Shown here: in pieces, positions 18,223-26,978 of the stretch
How positions within the stretch are numbered: the stretch's first letter is position 1
Layout: every line of letters begins with the position of its first letter
Assembly: GCF_900105205.1 (NCBI RefSeq)
Contig: NZ_FNSQ01000005.1
Span: 2,294,001 to 2,358,000 of the forward strand
Direction of reading: 5' to 3'
DNA length: 64,000 nucleotides
Source: Microbacterium hydrocarbonoxydans
GTDB lineage: Bacteria > Actinomycetota > Actinomycetes > Actinomycetales > Microbacteriaceae
The notes under the pieces: generated by a model
The model's database searches: none
What the model was told of the DNA's origin: nothing
Seen by the model: only the letters and a program-made list of their open reading frames with translations
Made by a program: the position numbers and the translations under genes

Positions 18223-18914
18223 TCCGCACACTCCTGGTCGATGACGACCCGCTGACGCTCGAGCTGCACCGCACCTACCTCGAGCGGATCGAAGGCTTCG
18301 TGGTGGGCGGCGAGTGCACGGGCGCTCGCGCGGCCGTGCATGCCGTGCTCGATCGATCGACGGCCGAGCCCTTCGATCTCGTGCTCCTCGACATCACGAT
18401 GCCGGACGGCTCGGGCATCGACGTGCTGCGGGCGCTGAGGGCGCGCTCCGCCTCCGTCGATGTGATCGCGATCACCGGGGTCAGGGATGCGGAGACCGTG
18501 CGGCAGATGGCGGCCCTGGGCGTCTACCAGTACCTCGTCAAGCCGTTCCCGTTCGCCAGGTTCCAGGAGCGTCTGATCGACTACCGCACCCATCGGGAGC
18601 AGGCTCGAGCGACCGCCGGCGAGGCCACCCAGGCCGAGATCGACGCGCTGCTGGGTCGCGCGACCGGGACGGTCGCCGTTCCCAAGGGACTGTCGGCGGA
18701 CACGCTGCAGAGGGTGACGAGCGCAGTGCGTCGCGGCCCTGCACTGTCCGCCACCGAGGCTGCCGAGCTACTGGGCATGTCCAGGGTCGCGGTACGGCGA
18801 TACCTCGAGCACCTCGCCTCGACGGGCGTGCTCGTGCGCAGCGCGCGCTACGGCGCCCGCGGACGACCCGAGACCGAGTACGGCTGGAAGCGACGCGAGG
18901 ACGAAGCCGACTGA
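18219..18914 (+). CDS. response regulator, DcuR/CitB type
   Basis: A 231-residue response regulator, partner of the kinase it overlaps (GTG start inside GTGA). The receiver domain has DDD at residues 8-10, the phosphorylated Asp58 in VLLDITMPDG, threonine in AITG, and lysine in YLVKPF. A winged or simple HTH follows near the C-terminus (LSATEAAELLGMSRVAVRRYLEHL), ending in the RYGARGRPETEYGW segment typical of the CitB/DcuR family. Expected targets are dctA and its own operon. The gene ends 13 bp from the convergent flavin oxidoreductase gene. Confidence 0.92.
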   Translation: MIRTLLVDDDPLTLELHRTYLERIEGFVVGGECTGARAAVHAVLDRSTAEPFDLVLLDITMPDGSGIDVLRALRARSASVDVIAITGVRDAETVRQMAALGVYQYLVKPFPFARFQERLIDYRTHREQARATAGEATQAEIDALLGRATGTVAVPKGLSADTLQRVTSAVRRGPALSATEAAELLGMSRVAVRRYLEHLASTGVLVRSARYGARGRPETEYGWKRREDEAD

Positions 18915-18927
18915 TCTCGACGCGCCG

Positions 18928-20280
18928 TCAGCGCGGGAGCCGTCCTTCGTGCAGCAGCTGCTCGGGGTCTGTCTCGCCGCGCAGCGCGCGCAGCCGATCG
19001 ATCGCCGCGGAGTCGCCGCAGCCGTCGAGGGTCTGGTCAGGGCCGAGGAAGGTCGGGACGGTGTGCGGTGCGAGCGCGTGCGCCAGCACGTCGCCGAAAC
19101 CTCGCACGCTCGCGTCCCCTGGTTCGGCGGGCACCCCGGGGAGATTCGGAACGAGCGCATGCACGAGCCACCGCGCGTCGACGAGCGAGGCGAAACCCGC
19201 GCGTCGAGGGGCGTCGAGTGCACCGCCGAGCATCCGCAGGTCGATGCCCATGATCGGCCACTGCTCCGGACGTCCTCGGAACTCGACGAGAGCATCGATC
19301 GTGTCGTCGTCGAGTGCGGACAACGCCGCGGACGCCCCTCGACCCGGCGTCGGCTCGGTCGGCTCCGGACTCGCGTCGGCGATGGTCCGAGGAGTCGTCG
19401 CTCCCGTCATCTCCCGCTGTACGGTGCCCGCGGCCCTGATGCGGTCGATCAGCGCCTCGGCGGGCCCCTGAGTGGACAGCGCCTGGACGGTGACGAAGCT
19501 CCGCCCGCGGATCTCGGCCGGAAGCTGCGGGGCGTCGGGCATGCGCATCGAGTTGAGGAACACGTTCAGCGACGACGGCGCATCGGCCACGAGATCGCGC
19601 ACGGCGCGGATCACCGCCGTCGCGTCCGCAGCATCGAACGTCAGCCCTGCGCCCCACACCGACGGCGCGGGGACGAGATCGATCTCGAGCGCAGTGACGA
19701 CCCCGACGACACCGCCGGCACCGCGGATCGCCCACATGAGGTCGGGATCGCTGTCGTCGTCGACCCGCTCGTGCGTGCCGTCTGCGCGCAGCAGCCAGAC
19801 CGCACGCAGGTTGTCCGACCCGAGGCCCGCCGTGCGGCTGGACCAGGAGTGGCCCCCGCCGAGCGTGTACCCCGCGACGCTGACGACGGGACTCGTGCCG
19901 GCCGGCGCGACCCAGCCCGTGCCCTCGAGCGCGTCGACCACGGTTCCCCAGCGCACCCCGCTGCCGACGCGCACGATGCCGGCGCCCAGGTCGACGGACA
20001 GCTCGTCGAACGCGGTCATCCGCACGATCACGGCGCCGGCGAGGTCGCCGGAGGCTCCGTGACCGCTGGGCTGCACCGCCAGCGTCACGCCCGCATCGCG
20101 GGCGGCGTGCAGCAGGGTGCGCAGGTCGTCGACGTCGGCGGGAGCGGCCACACCGGCCGGATGCTGCTCGACGGCCAGGTTCCACGGCCTGCGCGCCGCG
20201 TCGTACTGCTCGTCGTCGGGAAGGAGGAGAGATCCGCTCAGCGCGGTTCGCGCGTCGTCCAGGACAGAGAGAGGGGCCAT
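18928..20280 (-). CDS. FAD-binding oxidoreductase (PCMH/BBE type)
   Basis: A 450-residue flavoprotein of the vanillyl-alcohol-oxidase/berberine-bridge group. The N-terminal half is the PCMH FAD domain: AAPADVDDLRTLLHAARD, VQPSGHGASG (the histidine is the candidate covalent FAD site), then GGGHSWSSRTAGLGSDNL. The C-terminal half is the substrate cap, ending without a clear BBE motif. Substrate unknown. The start at 20280 (MAPLSVLDD) is plausible but no strong ribosome site precedes it. It lies 73 bp after the FMN reductase gene on the same strand and may belong to the same flavin-oxidation operon. Confidence 0.85.
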   Translation of the reverse strand: MAPLSVLDDARTALSGSLLLPDDEQYDAARRPWNLAVEQHPAGVAAPADVDDLRTLLHAARDAGVTLAVQPSGHGASGDLAGAVIVRMTAFDELSVDLGAGIVRVGSGVRWGTVVDALEGTGWVAPAGTSPVVSVAGYTLGGGHSWSSRTAGLGSDNLRAVWLLRADGTHERVDDDSDPDLMWAIRGAGGVVGVVTALEIDLVPAPSVWGAGLTFDAADATAVIRAVRDLVADAPSSLNVFLNSMRMPDAPQLPAEIRGRSFVTVQALSTQGPAEALIDRIRAAGTVQREMTGATTPRTIADASPEPTEPTPGRGASAALSALDDDTIDALVEFRGRPEQWPIMGIDLRMLGGALDAPRRAGFASLVDARWLVHALVPNLPGVPAEPGDASVRGFGDVLAHALAPHTVPTFLGPDQTLDGCGDSAAIDRLRALRGETDPEQLLHEGRLPR

Positions 20281-20353
20281 GACGTCACCGTACGATGCCC
20301 CTCGGACATTGTCGATGCCACCATGGCCCCACCGCGGGGAACGACGCGAGCGG

Positions 20354-20998
20354 TCACTCCCCCGCGAGGCCCCCGAGCATGTGCCCGAAGGAACGTCCCT
20401 CGCCGAGATAGGTCGCAGGATCGTACGGGTCCTCGACGGTCGCCGTCTCCCGTCGGGCGATCGCGTCCGCGAGCTCGCGCGCGCCCTTCTCCACCCGCTT
20501 CGCGAGCGGGGCCACCTGATCGGCGGCTGCACCCCAGTCGCTCGACGCCGCGAACACGCCCGTCGACACCGCGTCGGCGTGCAGGTAGGCGAACAGCGGA
20601 CGGATGGCGTAGTCGATCGCCAGCGAGTGCCGCGCGGTTCCGGCGTTCGCGCCGATCAGCACGGGCTTGCCGGTGAGCGCGTCGGGATCGAGCACGTCGA
20701 TGAACGACTTGAAGAGTCCGTTGTAGCTCGTCGAGAAGATCGGCGTGACGGCGATGAGGCCATCCGCCGACACCACGGTGTTGATCGCGGTCTCGAGGGC
20801 GGCCGGTGCGAAGCCGGTGAGCAGGTTGTTCGTGATGTCGTGCGCGTAGTCGCGCAGCTCGATCACGTCGACGCTCGCTTCGATGTCGTGTCCAGCCAGG
20901 GCCTTCACGGTCTCGGCCGCGAGACGATCCGCGAGCATCCGGGTCGACGAGGGATTCGACAGACCGGCGGACACGACTGCGATCCGACGCATCGTCAT
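20354..20998 (-). CDS. LLM-partnered FMN reductase, CE1759 family
   Basis: A 214-residue flavodoxin-fold NAD(P)H:FMN reductase. It starts RRIAVVSAGLSNPSSTRMLADRL (phosphate-binding loop of the flavin) and has TPIFSTSYNGLFKSFIDVLD and ANAGTARHSL. The CE1759 family is defined by pairing with CE1758-type luciferase-like monooxygenases. That partner lies immediately upstream: only one base separates the partner's stop from this ATG at 20998. The expected job is to supply reduced FMN to the monooxygenase. The C-terminal FGHMLGGLAGE tail is typical of the family. Confidence 0.9.
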   Translation of the reverse strand: MTMRRIAVVSAGLSNPSSTRMLADRLAAETVKALAGHDIEASVDVIELRDYAHDITNNLLTGFAPAALETAINTVVSADGLIAVTPIFSTSYNGLFKSFIDVLDPDALTGKPVLIGANAGTARHSLAIDYAIRPLFAYLHADAVSTGVFAASSDWGAAADQVAPLAKRVEKGARELADAIARRETATVEDPYDPATYLGEGRSFGHMLGGLAGE

Positions 20999-20999
20999 C

Positions 21000-22223
21000 T
21001 CACGCCTCCTTCCGGGCGAGACCGAAGGCCGCGCCGGCGGGCGCCGGCGAGTCCTGGTAGGGCGAGTCGCCGGTCAGGTTGTCGCCCCGGTTCGCACCAG
21101 GACGGGCCTGACGCGTGGGACCGTCTCCGAACTCCGCCTTCACGCGCGAAGCGTGAGTGGGTGCGTCGGGCACCGTGACAGGGCGGTCCTTCGCGAGCTC
21201 CTTGCGCAGCACCGGGACGACCTCAGAGCCGAGGATGTCGAGCTGCTCGAGCACCGTCTTCAGCGGCAGACCGGCGTGATCGATGAGGAAGAGCTGACGC
21301 TGATAGTCGCCGTAGTGCTCGCGCATCGCGGCGTAGCGGTCGATCACCTGCTGAGGGGACCCAACGGTCAGCGGGGTCATCTCGGTGAAGTCCTCCATGC
21401 TCGGCCCGTGACCGTAGACAGGGGCGTTGTCGAAGTACGGACGGAACTGATTCACAGCATCCTGCGACTTCGCGGCCATGAACACCTGTCCGCCGAGCCC
21501 GACGATCGCCTGCTCGGGCGTTCCGTGTCCGTAGTGCGCGAACCGCTGACGGTACAGCTCGATCAGGCGCTGGTAGTGCTCCTTCGGCCAGAAGATGTTG
21601 TTGGCGAAGAAGCCGTCGCCGTAGTAGGCCGCCTGCTCGGCGATCTCGGGCGTGCGGATCGACCCGTGCCAGACGAAGGGTGCGATACCGTCGAGCGGAC
21701 GCGGCGTCGAGGTGAAGCCCTGCAGCGGCGTGCGGAACTTGCCCTCCCAGTTCACGACGTCCTCACGCCACAGCTTGTGCAGCAGCGCGTAGTTCTCGAT
21801 CGCGAGCGGAAGGCCCTGACGGATGTCCTGGCCGAACCAGGGGTACACCGGGCCGGTGTTGCCGCGGCCGAGCATGAGGTCCATGCGGCCGTCCGAGACG
21901 TGCTGCAGCATCGCATACTCCTCGGCGATGCGGACCGGGTCGTTGGTCGTGATGAGGGTCGTCGAGGTCGACACGATCAGCCGCTCGGTCTGCGCCGCGA
22001 GGGCGGCGAGGAACGTCGTGGGGCTCGATGACCAGAACGGAGGGTTGTGGTGCTCGCCGATCGCGAAGACATCGAGTCCGACCTCTTCGCTGTGCTTGGC
22101 GATCGCGAGGGTCGCCTTGATCCGCTCCTGCTCACTCGGCGTCTCGCCCGTGGTCGGGTCGCGGGTGATGTCGCTGACCGACATGATGCCGAACTGCACC
22201 GGGACGCCTGCCTGCTCGCTCAT
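21000..22223 (-). CDS. LLM class flavin-dependent monooxygenase, CE1758 family
   Basis: A 407-residue luciferase-like TIM-barrel monooxygenase using FMNH2 from the neighbouring reductase. Typical segments are VGLDVFAIGEHHNPPFWSSS, STSTTLITTNDPVRIAEEYA, DGRMDLMLGRGNTGPVYPWF and GSPQQVIDRYAAMREHYGDY. The natural substrate of the CE1758 family is not known. The ATG at 22223 has GGAG five bases upstream; upstream in-frame codons are not conserved. The last 50 residues are a polar, Pro/Ala-rich extension. A promoter with a palindrome between its -35 and -10 lies 40-70 bp upstream, suggesting repression by a MarR- or TetR-like protein not encoded nearby. Confidence 0.9.
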   Translation of the reverse strand: MSEQAGVPVQFGIMSVSDITRDPTTGETPSEQERIKATLAIAKHSEEVGLDVFAIGEHHNPPFWSSSPTTFLAALAAQTERLIVSTSTTLITTNDPVRIAEEYAMLQHVSDGRMDLMLGRGNTGPVYPWFGQDIRQGLPLAIENYALLHKLWREDVVNWEGKFRTPLQGFTSTPRPLDGIAPFVWHGSIRTPEIAEQAAYYGDGFFANNIFWPKEHYQRLIELYRQRFAHYGHGTPEQAIVGLGGQVFMAAKSQDAVNQFRPYFDNAPVYGHGPSMEDFTEMTPLTVGSPQQVIDRYAAMREHYGDYQRQLFLIDHAGLPLKTVLEQLDILGSEVVPVLRKELAKDRPVTVPDAPTHASRVKAEFGDGPTRQARPGANRGDNLTGDSPYQDSPAPAGAAFGLARKEA

Positions 22224-22262
22224 GATTGCTCCGTCTTCTCCGAATCGGATGCCCTGCATCCG

Positions 22263-22292
22263 GTTCTATTCATTTGAATGTATCTGAGTCAA
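22263..22292 (-). promoter_or_regulatory. promoter with embedded operator for the LLM/FMN reductase pair
   Basis: On the minus strand, TTGACT (22287-22292) and TAGAAC (22263-22268) are spaced by 18 bp. The spacer contains most of a perfect 12-bp palindrome ATTCATTTGAAT (22268-22279). A repressor bound there would block RNA polymerase. This A/T-rich patch stands out in its GC-rich surroundings. Confidence 0.6.
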
Positions 22293-22332
22293 CGCGATGC
22301 GAGCAACTTTATTCCCCGAGTAGCCTCGGAGG

Positions 22333-23502
22333 ATGAACAGTGCCGGAGCCGACGCGACGACCCCCGCCACCGGATCCGTGCAGAAGCCCCGCAGACGGGT
22401 CCCCTTCTGGGACAACGCCCGCTACGCCTGCATCGTCCTGGTCGTCCTGGGGCACGCCATCCAGCGTCTCACGTACGACTCCGACATCGCGCTGGCGTCC
22501 TACCTCGCGCTCTACGCGTTCCACATGCCCGCCTTCGCGATCATCTCGGGCTATTTCTCGAAGTCGGGATCGCCGACGCGCGTGCAGATGGCGCGCGTGA
22601 TCACCGACATCCTCGTCCCGTACGTCATCTTCGAGTTCCTGTGGACGCTCACGAAGTGGCTGGTCGAGGGGCAGGTGGGCCCCAACCTCACAAAACCGTC
22701 GTGGACGCTGTGGTTCCTCCTCGCGCTCGGCATCTTCCGCCTGATCCTCCCCTATCTCGCGCTGCTGCGGTGGCCCCTGCTGTGGACCGTCATCATCTCG
22801 ATCGGGGTGGGGTACCTCCCCAACGTCGACAGCACGTTCTCGCTCTCGCGCACGCTCGGACTGCTTCCCTTCTTCACCCTGGGGTGGTGGCTGCGAGAGC
22901 GCGACGTCGTCGCACGCTTCCGGCTGCTGGACCTGCGTCCGTGGTGGATCCGCGCGGTCAGCGTGCTGATCCTGGGTGGCACGGCATTCGCCGCCTGGAA
23001 CTGGATCGATCTCTGGAAGGAGCTCGATCTGCGGCACTGGCTGTTCTACGAGGATGCCTACGCGGACCTCGGCGGCGAGCAGTGGTGGGCGGGCGGCGTC
23101 CGGATCGCACTGATGGTGCTCGCGGTGCTGCTCAGCGCGGCGTTCTTCGCTCTCATCCCGCGCGGGACCTACTGGTGGACGCGCTTCGGCCAGTACACGA
23201 TGTACGTCTTCCTGCTGCACTCGTTCGTGCTGTACCCGTTCCGCGAGTCCGGTGCGCTGCGCGACCTCGACCCGACCTGGTTGTGGCTGCCGCTGGTCAC
23301 CCTGCTCTCGGTCGTCCTCGCCCTGGCGCTCGCGACGAAGCCCGTCCGCTGGCTGTTCCGTCCTCTCGTGGAACCCCGCCCCCGCTGGCTCTTCGTCGAT
23401 CCCGCGCTCGCCACTCGCGAGGGCCACCGCAGCGACCCGACCGGCTCTCGACGCCCGCGGCCGACCGAGCGCCCCATCGAACGCCCCGGCGAGAAGAAGT
23501 GA
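22333..23502 (+). CDS. acyltransferase family membrane protein
   Basis: A 389-residue integral membrane O-acyltransferase (acyltransferase-3, fucose 4-O-acetylase-like). It has about ten hydrophobic helices and the early DNARYACIVLVVLGHAIQRL, whose histidine corresponds to the family's conserved catalytic-region residue. It would transfer an acyl group to a sugar or envelope polymer on the outer face. The ATG at 22333 directly abuts GGAGG, leaving no spacing; the GTG at 22378 (VQKPRRRVPFWDN) is an alternative. The stop overlaps the serine-hydrolase GTG by four bases, so the pair is probably functionally linked. Confidence 0.85.
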   Translation: MNSAGADATTPATGSVQKPRRRVPFWDNARYACIVLVVLGHAIQRLTYDSDIALASYLALYAFHMPAFAIISGYFSKSGSPTRVQMARVITDILVPYVIFEFLWTLTKWLVEGQVGPNLTKPSWTLWFLLALGIFRLILPYLALLRWPLLWTVIISIGVGYLPNVDSTFSLSRTLGLLPFFTLGWWLRERDVVARFRLLDLRPWWIRAVSVLILGGTAFAAWNWIDLWKELDLRHWLFYEDAYADLGGEQWWAGGVRIALMVLAVLLSAAFFALIPRGTYWWTRFGQYTMYVFLLHSFVLYPFRESGALRDLDPTWLWLPLVTLLSVVLALALATKPVRWLFRPLVEPRPRWLFVDPALATREGHRSDPTGSRRPRPTERPIERPGEKK

Positions 23503-24362
23503 CGCGCGCCGAACGGATCCGCGACAGGCTGGTCGCCCGAGCGGATGCCACGGGGTTCGACGCGCACGGCCTGCACGTCCTCGCCGGCGATGATGTCGCC
23601 GCGCACCGCTGGACGGCGGATGCACGGGAGGAGATCCACTCCGTCGCGAAGGGCGTGAGCGTCCTCGCGATCGGGCTGGCCGAGCACGAGGGGCTGCTCT
23701 CGCTGGATGATCCGGTGGGACGCCACCTCCCCGATCACGCACTGGGCGACGGCGTCGACGAGGTGACCCTCCGCCACCTCCTCTCGATGACCAGCGGTAT
23801 CGACCTCCCCTGGTCGGAGACGATGATGACGGACTGGCCGGATCTCGCCGCGGAGTTCCTCGCACGACCGTCGCGCGGACGCGTCTTCCAGTACTCCAAC
23901 GCCAGCACGTACACGGCGATGATGGCGCTGGCGGAGCAGGTCGGCGACATCGTCGACTACCTGCGGCCTCGGCTCCTCGAGCCGCTCGGCCTCGCCGACG
24001 TCGTCTGGGCGCGCTGCCCTCGCGGGCGCGTCCTGGGCGGCGAAGGGATCGCGCTGCGCACCGAGGAACTCGCCCGTCTCGGTCGCCTGATCAGAGACGG
24101 CGGGACCTGGGAGGGTCGCCGGCTCGTGCCGCGTGCCGTGATCGATGCCATGCGCTCGGACTGGGTGGTCGCCGGCCAGAACCCGGGCTACGCGCGATAC
24201 GCGCTCAGCGGGTGGGACGGCCCTGGCCCCGTCTGGCGACTGCATGGCGCCTATGGCCAGCTGCTGGTCTTCGCCGGCGACACGGTCGTCACGGTCACGG
24301 CCGACGATCACTTCGGTGCGGATGCCTTCGTGGCCTTCATCGCCGAGGTCATCGGGGGTTGA
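23499..24362 (+). CDS. serine hydrolase, class C beta-lactamase-like
   Basis: A 287-residue protein with the beta-lactamase/transpeptidase fold and no signal peptide that I can see. The SxxK nucleophile motif is HSVAKG (about residues 48-53) and the second motif is YSN in VFQYSNAST. HGAYGQ near the C-terminus takes the place of the KTG/HxG strand. The substrate may be an ester or amide of the envelope rather than a beta-lactam. The GTG at 23499 lies in GTGA with the acyltransferase stop. A pair of acyltransferase and esterase suggests addition and removal of an acyl group, which is inference. Confidence 0.85.
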   Translation: MTRAERIRDRLVARADATGFDAHGLHVLAGDDVAAHRWTADAREEIHSVAKGVSVLAIGLAEHEGLLSLDDPVGRHLPDHALGDGVDEVTLRHLLSMTSGIDLPWSETMMTDWPDLAAEFLARPSRGRVFQYSNASTYTAMMALAEQVGDIVDYLRPRLLEPLGLADVVWARCPRGRVLGGEGIALRTEELARLGRLIRDGGTWEGRRLVPRAVIDAMRSDWVVAGQNPGYARYALSGWDGPGPVWRLHGAYGQLLVFAGDTVVTVTADDHFGADAFVAFIAEVIGG

Positions 24363-24410
24363 CGCTCGCGACGCGCCCGACGGCGGTCGCAGCGGTCATC
24401 GCGGCGACGG

Positions 24411-25724
24411 TCAGTCGAACAGGCCGGCTCCCACGTACGACCCCGGCTTCGCGCCTGCCGGAATCGCCCAGATCCCCGAGCCTACGTGCCGGATGTACTC
24501 GTTCATCCGGTCGGTGGAAAGCCGCCTCTGCAGCGCGATGAACTGCTGAGGATCCCGCTGATACGAGAGGAAGAAGAGCCCGGCGTCCAGCCGGCCGAGG
24601 TCGTTGTTGCCGTTGACGTAGTTGAAGCCGCGGCGGAGGATGCGGATGCCGTCGTTCTGGCTCGGATGCGCCAACCGCACATGCGCGTTCGCGTCGATCG
24701 CCGACCCGCCGAAATCCGGCGCGGCGAACTCGTCACCGCCGGACAGCGGCGCGCCGACGCCCTTGTCCCTCCCGATGATGGTGTCCTGTTCCGAGAGTCG
24801 CACGCGATCCCAGGTCTCGATGAGCATCGCGATCTTGCGCGCGACGAGGTAAGAGCCGCCCGCCATCCAGGACGGCTCGTCGGAGGCCGCCACCCAGACG
24901 CTCTCGTCGAGTGCTGCGGTGTCGTCGGCGAGGATGTTCGCCGTGCCGTCCTTGAATCCGAAGAGGTTGCGCGGAGTGGCCTGATCGGACGTCGTGCGCG
25001 ACGTCTTGCCGAAACCGAGCTGCGACCATCGCAGCCGCGCACGCCCGAAGGCGATGCGGCTCAGGTTGCGGATGGCGTGCACCGCGACCTGCGGATCATC
25101 GGCGCACGCCTGGATGCAGAGGTCGCCGTGGGAGGTCTGCGGGTCGAGATCGTCACCGAGGAACGCCGGCAGGCGCTCCAACGACTCGGGGCGACGGCTC
25201 GCGATGCCGTACCTGTCGCCGTCCTCGTTCTGGAAGAGGCTCGGCCCGAGACCGAACGTGATCGTGAGACCGGATGCCGGGAGCCCCAGCGCCTCACCGG
25301 TGTCGTCAGGCGGCACCTCGGCGTCGCCGCCCACCGCCCCCGTCGCGCTCACCTCGAGCCCCTGCGTCATGCGCGAGGCGGCGTAGGTCCAGTCCTGGAG
25401 CAGCGTGATCAGGTCGTCGCGATCGGTGCGCGGCATCATGTCGAACGCTGCGAAGTGCAGATGCTCCTGCACGGGCGTCGTGATGCCCGCCTGGTGCGCG
25501 CCGAAGAACTCGTACGCGTTCTCGGCATCCGCCTCCGCTCTCGCCCTGCCGAGCGCGACACCTCCGGTGAGTCCTGCGCCCACGCCGACGGCGAGCGACG
25601 CGACTCCGCCTCCGAGCGCGAGCCCGAGCAGACCGCGCCTGCTGAGGCCTGTCGGCGGGGAGGCCGCGGCCGCCGACTCCTCAGGGGAATCGGCGGTCAC
25701 GGCATCCTTCGAGAGTTCATCCAC
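24411..25724 (-). CDS. efeB: deferrochelatase/Dyp-type peroxidase EfeB
   Basis: A 437-residue haem peroxidase of the DyP family, third gene of the efeUOB iron-uptake operon. The N-terminus has a twin-arginine signal (LSRRGLLGLALGGGVASL, about residues 28-50), so it is exported folded by Tat. The distal GxxDG motif is seen in LFGFKDGTAN near residue 255, and the proximal haem histidine should be in AHVRLAHPSQNDG. In known systems it oxidises ferrous iron or strips iron from haem. The start is a GTG at 25724, 21 bp after efeO. Confidence 0.94.
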   Translation of the reverse strand: MDELSKDAVTADSPEESAAAASPPTGLSRRGLLGLALGGGVASLAVGVGAGLTGGVALGRARAEADAENAYEFFGAHQAGITTPVQEHLHFAAFDMMPRTDRDDLITLLQDWTYAASRMTQGLEVSATGAVGGDAEVPPDDTGEALGLPASGLTITFGLGPSLFQNEDGDRYGIASRRPESLERLPAFLGDDLDPQTSHGDLCIQACADDPQVAVHAIRNLSRIAFGRARLRWSQLGFGKTSRTTSDQATPRNLFGFKDGTANILADDTAALDESVWVAASDEPSWMAGGSYLVARKIAMLIETWDRVRLSEQDTIIGRDKGVGAPLSGGDEFAAPDFGGSAIDANAHVRLAHPSQNDGIRILRRGFNYVNGNNDLGRLDAGLFFLSYQRDPQQFIALQRRLSTDRMNEYIRHVGSGIWAIPAGAKPGSYVGAGLFD

Positions 25725-25745
25725 CTGCGAGATCGTACCTTCGTG

Positions 25746-26978
25746 TCAGTCCAGGACCGTGCCGGTGAGCTGTGAGAGCGGCTCGGCGAGGGCATTGATG
25801 AGGTCGGTGAACTCGCGCTTGTCGGCATCGGTCAGCTCGCCGTAGCCGACGAACCCGTCTGCGAGGGATCCGTGCGCTGCCAGCGACTCCTCGAGAGCGG
25901 CGTATCCGTCTTCGATCTCCGCGACCAGTGCCTCTCCGTCGTCGCCCTGGGCTGCGGCGAAGTCCTGCACCAGCGAGAAGGCCATCTTGGACCCCTCGAC
26001 GTTCGCGGCGAAGTCGTAGAGATCGGTACCCGACCACCAGTCCTCCTCGCCCGAGATCTTGCCCGTCGCGACCTCGTCCAGCAGCGCGATGGCGCCGTTC
26101 GAGATGCCGCCGATCCCCTGATCCTCGAGTGCGGTCGTGAAGTCGTCCGAGTGCACGTAGTCGTAGAGCTCCTGCACATCGGCGAGCAGCTGGTCACCGT
26201 AGTCGGCGCGCTCCTCGGGGGTGGACGGAGCCCAGTCCTGCCACGCCGGAGTCTCGCCGTCGGCGTTGAGCGCATCCTTCGCGGGGACCCAGAGGTCCTT
26301 CTCGATGCGATGGAAGCCCGTCCAGTCGAGGCCCTCCGCCACGGCGTCGACCTCGCGGTAGTCGATGCGGGGGTCCAGCGTCCCGAGCGCTTCCGCGACC
26401 GGCTCGATGCGCTCGTAGAACGCGCGGGTCTGCGGGAACAGTGCGCGGGCCGTCTCGTCGTCCCCGGACTCGTAAGCGGCCACCAGCTCGTCGACCGAGG
26501 GCACGAGCTGTCCGACCTGATCCTTCACGAACGCCGCGTAGAGGTCGACCGCCTGCTGCTTCTGCTCGGCGTCCTCACCCTCCACCGCGACTCGCTCGCC
26601 GGTGACGGTGAACTCGGACTTGCCGACGCCCTCGCCGACCATGCCGGGCTTGCAGAGCGTGAAGTAGCTGCCCGGCTGGGCGACGACCGTGAGCGTCCGC
26701 GAGGCGGAGGGTGCGATGTTCTCGACCTCGCCGACGATGCGCAGTCCATCCTCGGCGAGCAGGTAGAACTCGGAGGTCTGTCCGCTCTCGTTCGACACGT
26801 CGAACGTGAGGGTGCCGCTCTCGGCCGTGGCCGAGGAGACCGTGCACGCGGAGTCGGTCGAGGAGACATCGAAGCTGGCGCCTGCCGCGACGTCGCTCTT
26901 GGCGACGCAGCCGCTGAGGACGAGAGCTGCGGCGCCGGCGGCGGCGACGGCACCGAGGATACGGAGAGAGGTGGTCAT
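25746..26978 (-). CDS. efeO: iron uptake system lipoprotein EfeO
   Basis: A 410-residue exported iron-binding protein. The signal ends in a lipobox (LVLSGC, cysteine about residue 24). A cupredoxin-like domain follows to about residue 130 (with YFTLCKPGM near its end). The M75 peptidase-like domain carries the HxxE metal motif in GFHRIEKDLW near 220. It presents iron to the EfeU permease. The ATG at 26978 overlaps the efeU stop by four bases. Confidence 0.94.
   Translation of the reverse strand: MTTSLRILGAVAAAGAAALVLSGCVAKSDVAAGASFDVSSTDSACTVSSATAESGTLTFDVSNESGQTSEFYLLAEDGLRIVGEVENIAPSASRTLTVVAQPGSYFTLCKPGMVGEGVGKSEFTVTGERVAVEGEDAEQKQQAVDLYAAFVKDQVGQLVPSVDELVAAYESGDDETARALFPQTRAFYERIEPVAEALGTLDPRIDYREVDAVAEGLDWTGFHRIEKDLWVPAKDALNADGETPAWQDWAPSTPEERADYGDQLLADVQELYDYVHSDDFTTALEDQGIGGISNGAIALLDEVATGKISGEEDWWSGTDLYDFAANVEGSKMAFSLVQDFAAAQGDDGEALVAEIEDGYAALEESLAAHGSLADGFVGYGELTDADKREFTDLINALAEPLSQLTGTVLD

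Noticed and set aside
22278..24362. One 694-residue protein spanning the acyltransferase region and the serine hydrolase
   Set aside because: The first 400 residues are an out-of-frame reading of the acyltransferase gene; the hydrolase begins at the GTG overlapping that gene's stop.
23499..24362. Beta-lactamase resistance gene
   Set aside because: No export signal, and the third motif is HGAYG rather than KTG. Such hydrolases are mostly esterases or peptidases.
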